From JAFAHZ01 sp035656415 (GTDB lineage: Bacteria; Vulcanimicrobiota; Vulcanimicrobiia; Vulcanimicrobiales; Vulcanimicrobiaceae): a DNA stretch of 12,816 nucleotides. Below the pieces are notes generated by a model that did no database searches, had not been told where the DNA came from, and saw only the letters and a list, made by a program, of their open reading frames with translations. The DNA is taken from contig DASRSM010000088.1 in the NCBI GenBank assembly GCA_035656415.1, positions 1 through 12,816 of the forward strand, in the 5' to 3' direction. Shown here one piece after another: positions 12,330 through 12,816 of this stretch. How positions within the stretch are numbered: position 1 is the first letter of the stretch; each line of letters opens with the position of its first letter. The position numbers were made by a program, and so were the translations under genes.

Positions 12330-12816
12330 ATGGTCGTCGACCATACCAACGTGGGCGCCGCATTCCGGCGCCTTTCGATTCCTGCGGCCGTGCAGATGCT
12401 GGGCGATCAGTTGCTGGGCATCGTCGACACCATCGCCATCGGAACGCTGGGTACCGTGGCGCTCGCCGGCGCAACCGCGGCATCCACGCTTTTCGTCGCG
12501 ATCGCGTTCGGGATCACGGGCTTACTCACCGGACTGTCGATCGTCGCCGCGCAGCGCATCGGCGCGCACGATCTCGACGGCTTCGCACGGACCGTTCGCG
12601 CTGGAGTCCTCGCGCCCGTGTTGTGCGGTTTCGTATGCTTCGGGTTGAGCGTTCCGTTCGCGACGCCGGCCATTGCCTTGCTCGTAGGTAACCTCGCGAG
12701 CGCGCACGCAAGCGGCACCTACTTGATCTTGCGCTGCGCTTCGATCGTTCCGATGATGATCTCCGGCGCGCTCATCGTCGGTTTGGGCGCGGCCGGGAAC
12801 CGGATTCTCGGCATCT
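12330..12816 (+). CDS. MATE family efflux transporter, N-terminal part (cut by window edge)
   Basis: The first 162 codons are present, with no stop before the edge. The opening RRLSIPAAVQMLGDQLLGIV DTIAIGTLG and ALAGATAAST segments are the typical MATE start (GxxDxxxIGxLGxxALAG), and hydrophobic helices follow at about 15-35, 45-70, 90-112, 118-140 and 145-160. The family exports drugs or metabolites by Na+ or H+ antiport across the inner membrane. ATG 12330 lies 5 nt after the kynureninase-like stop, so it is probably in the same transcript, suggesting export of a pathway product; that is inference. A GTG at 12351 could also serve as start. Confidence 0.85.
   Translation, partial: MVVDHTNVGAAFRRLSIPAAVQMLGDQLLGIVDTIAIGTLGTVALAGATAASTLFVAIAFGITGLLTGLSIVAAQRIGAHDLDGFARTVRAGVLAPVLCGFVCFGLSVPFATPAIALLVGNLASAHASGTYLILRCASIVPMMISGALIVGLGAAGNRILGI

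Overview
This 12.8 kb window is high-GC (about 60% by eye), densely coded bacterial DNA. Three predicted lipoproteins and a TonB-dependent-type outer-membrane receptor point to a diderm. The style (a large carboxypeptidase-regulatory-domain receptor beside a lipoprotein, kynurenine-type genes) would fit an uncultivated soil lineage such as Eremiobacterota (WPS-2), but that is a low-confidence impression. No rRNA, tRNA or CRISPR array was seen.

Layout, left to right. (1) Minus strand 1-1054: the 5' part of a secreted, probably lipid-anchored sedolisin (S53) peptidase, cut by the window edge before its catalytic serine. (2) Plus strand 1086-5769: three genes joined by 4-base stop/start overlaps. 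They encode an alkyltransferase-like protein whose active-site Cys is Ala (PAHR instead of PCHR), a 1031-residue TonB-dependent receptor, and a glycine-rich lipoprotein. (3) Minus strand 5742 to about 8186: a fusion of an MFS transporter and a PlsC-type acyltransferase, recalling LplT-Aas but without the AMP-forming ligase. (4) 8099-8922: a decayed IS200/IS605-type element with a broken tnpB and hairpins at both ends. Its edges appear to have supplied the stop codon of one neighbour and the 5' end of the other. (5) Minus strand 8919-9608: a lipoprotein of unknown function. (6) Plus strand 9687 to the right edge: a tight five-gene run of an Mpo1-like (DUF962) membrane protein, a chagasin-like I42 protease inhibitor, tryptophan 2,3-dioxygenase, a kynureninase-like PLP enzyme and a MATE-family transporter (cut by the window).

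How the genes may work together. The receptor and lipoprotein are probably one envelope uptake or surface complex; the coupled alkyltransferase-like protein in front is unexpected. The dioxygenase and PLP enzyme suggest tryptophan breakdown via kynurenine, and the MATE protein could export a product; the upstream members of that run have no evident link to the pathway. The most notable points are the PAHR protein coupled to a receptor operon, the MFS-acyltransferase fusion with an HX4E motif, and the tnpB relic that has rebuilt the ends of the flanking genes.
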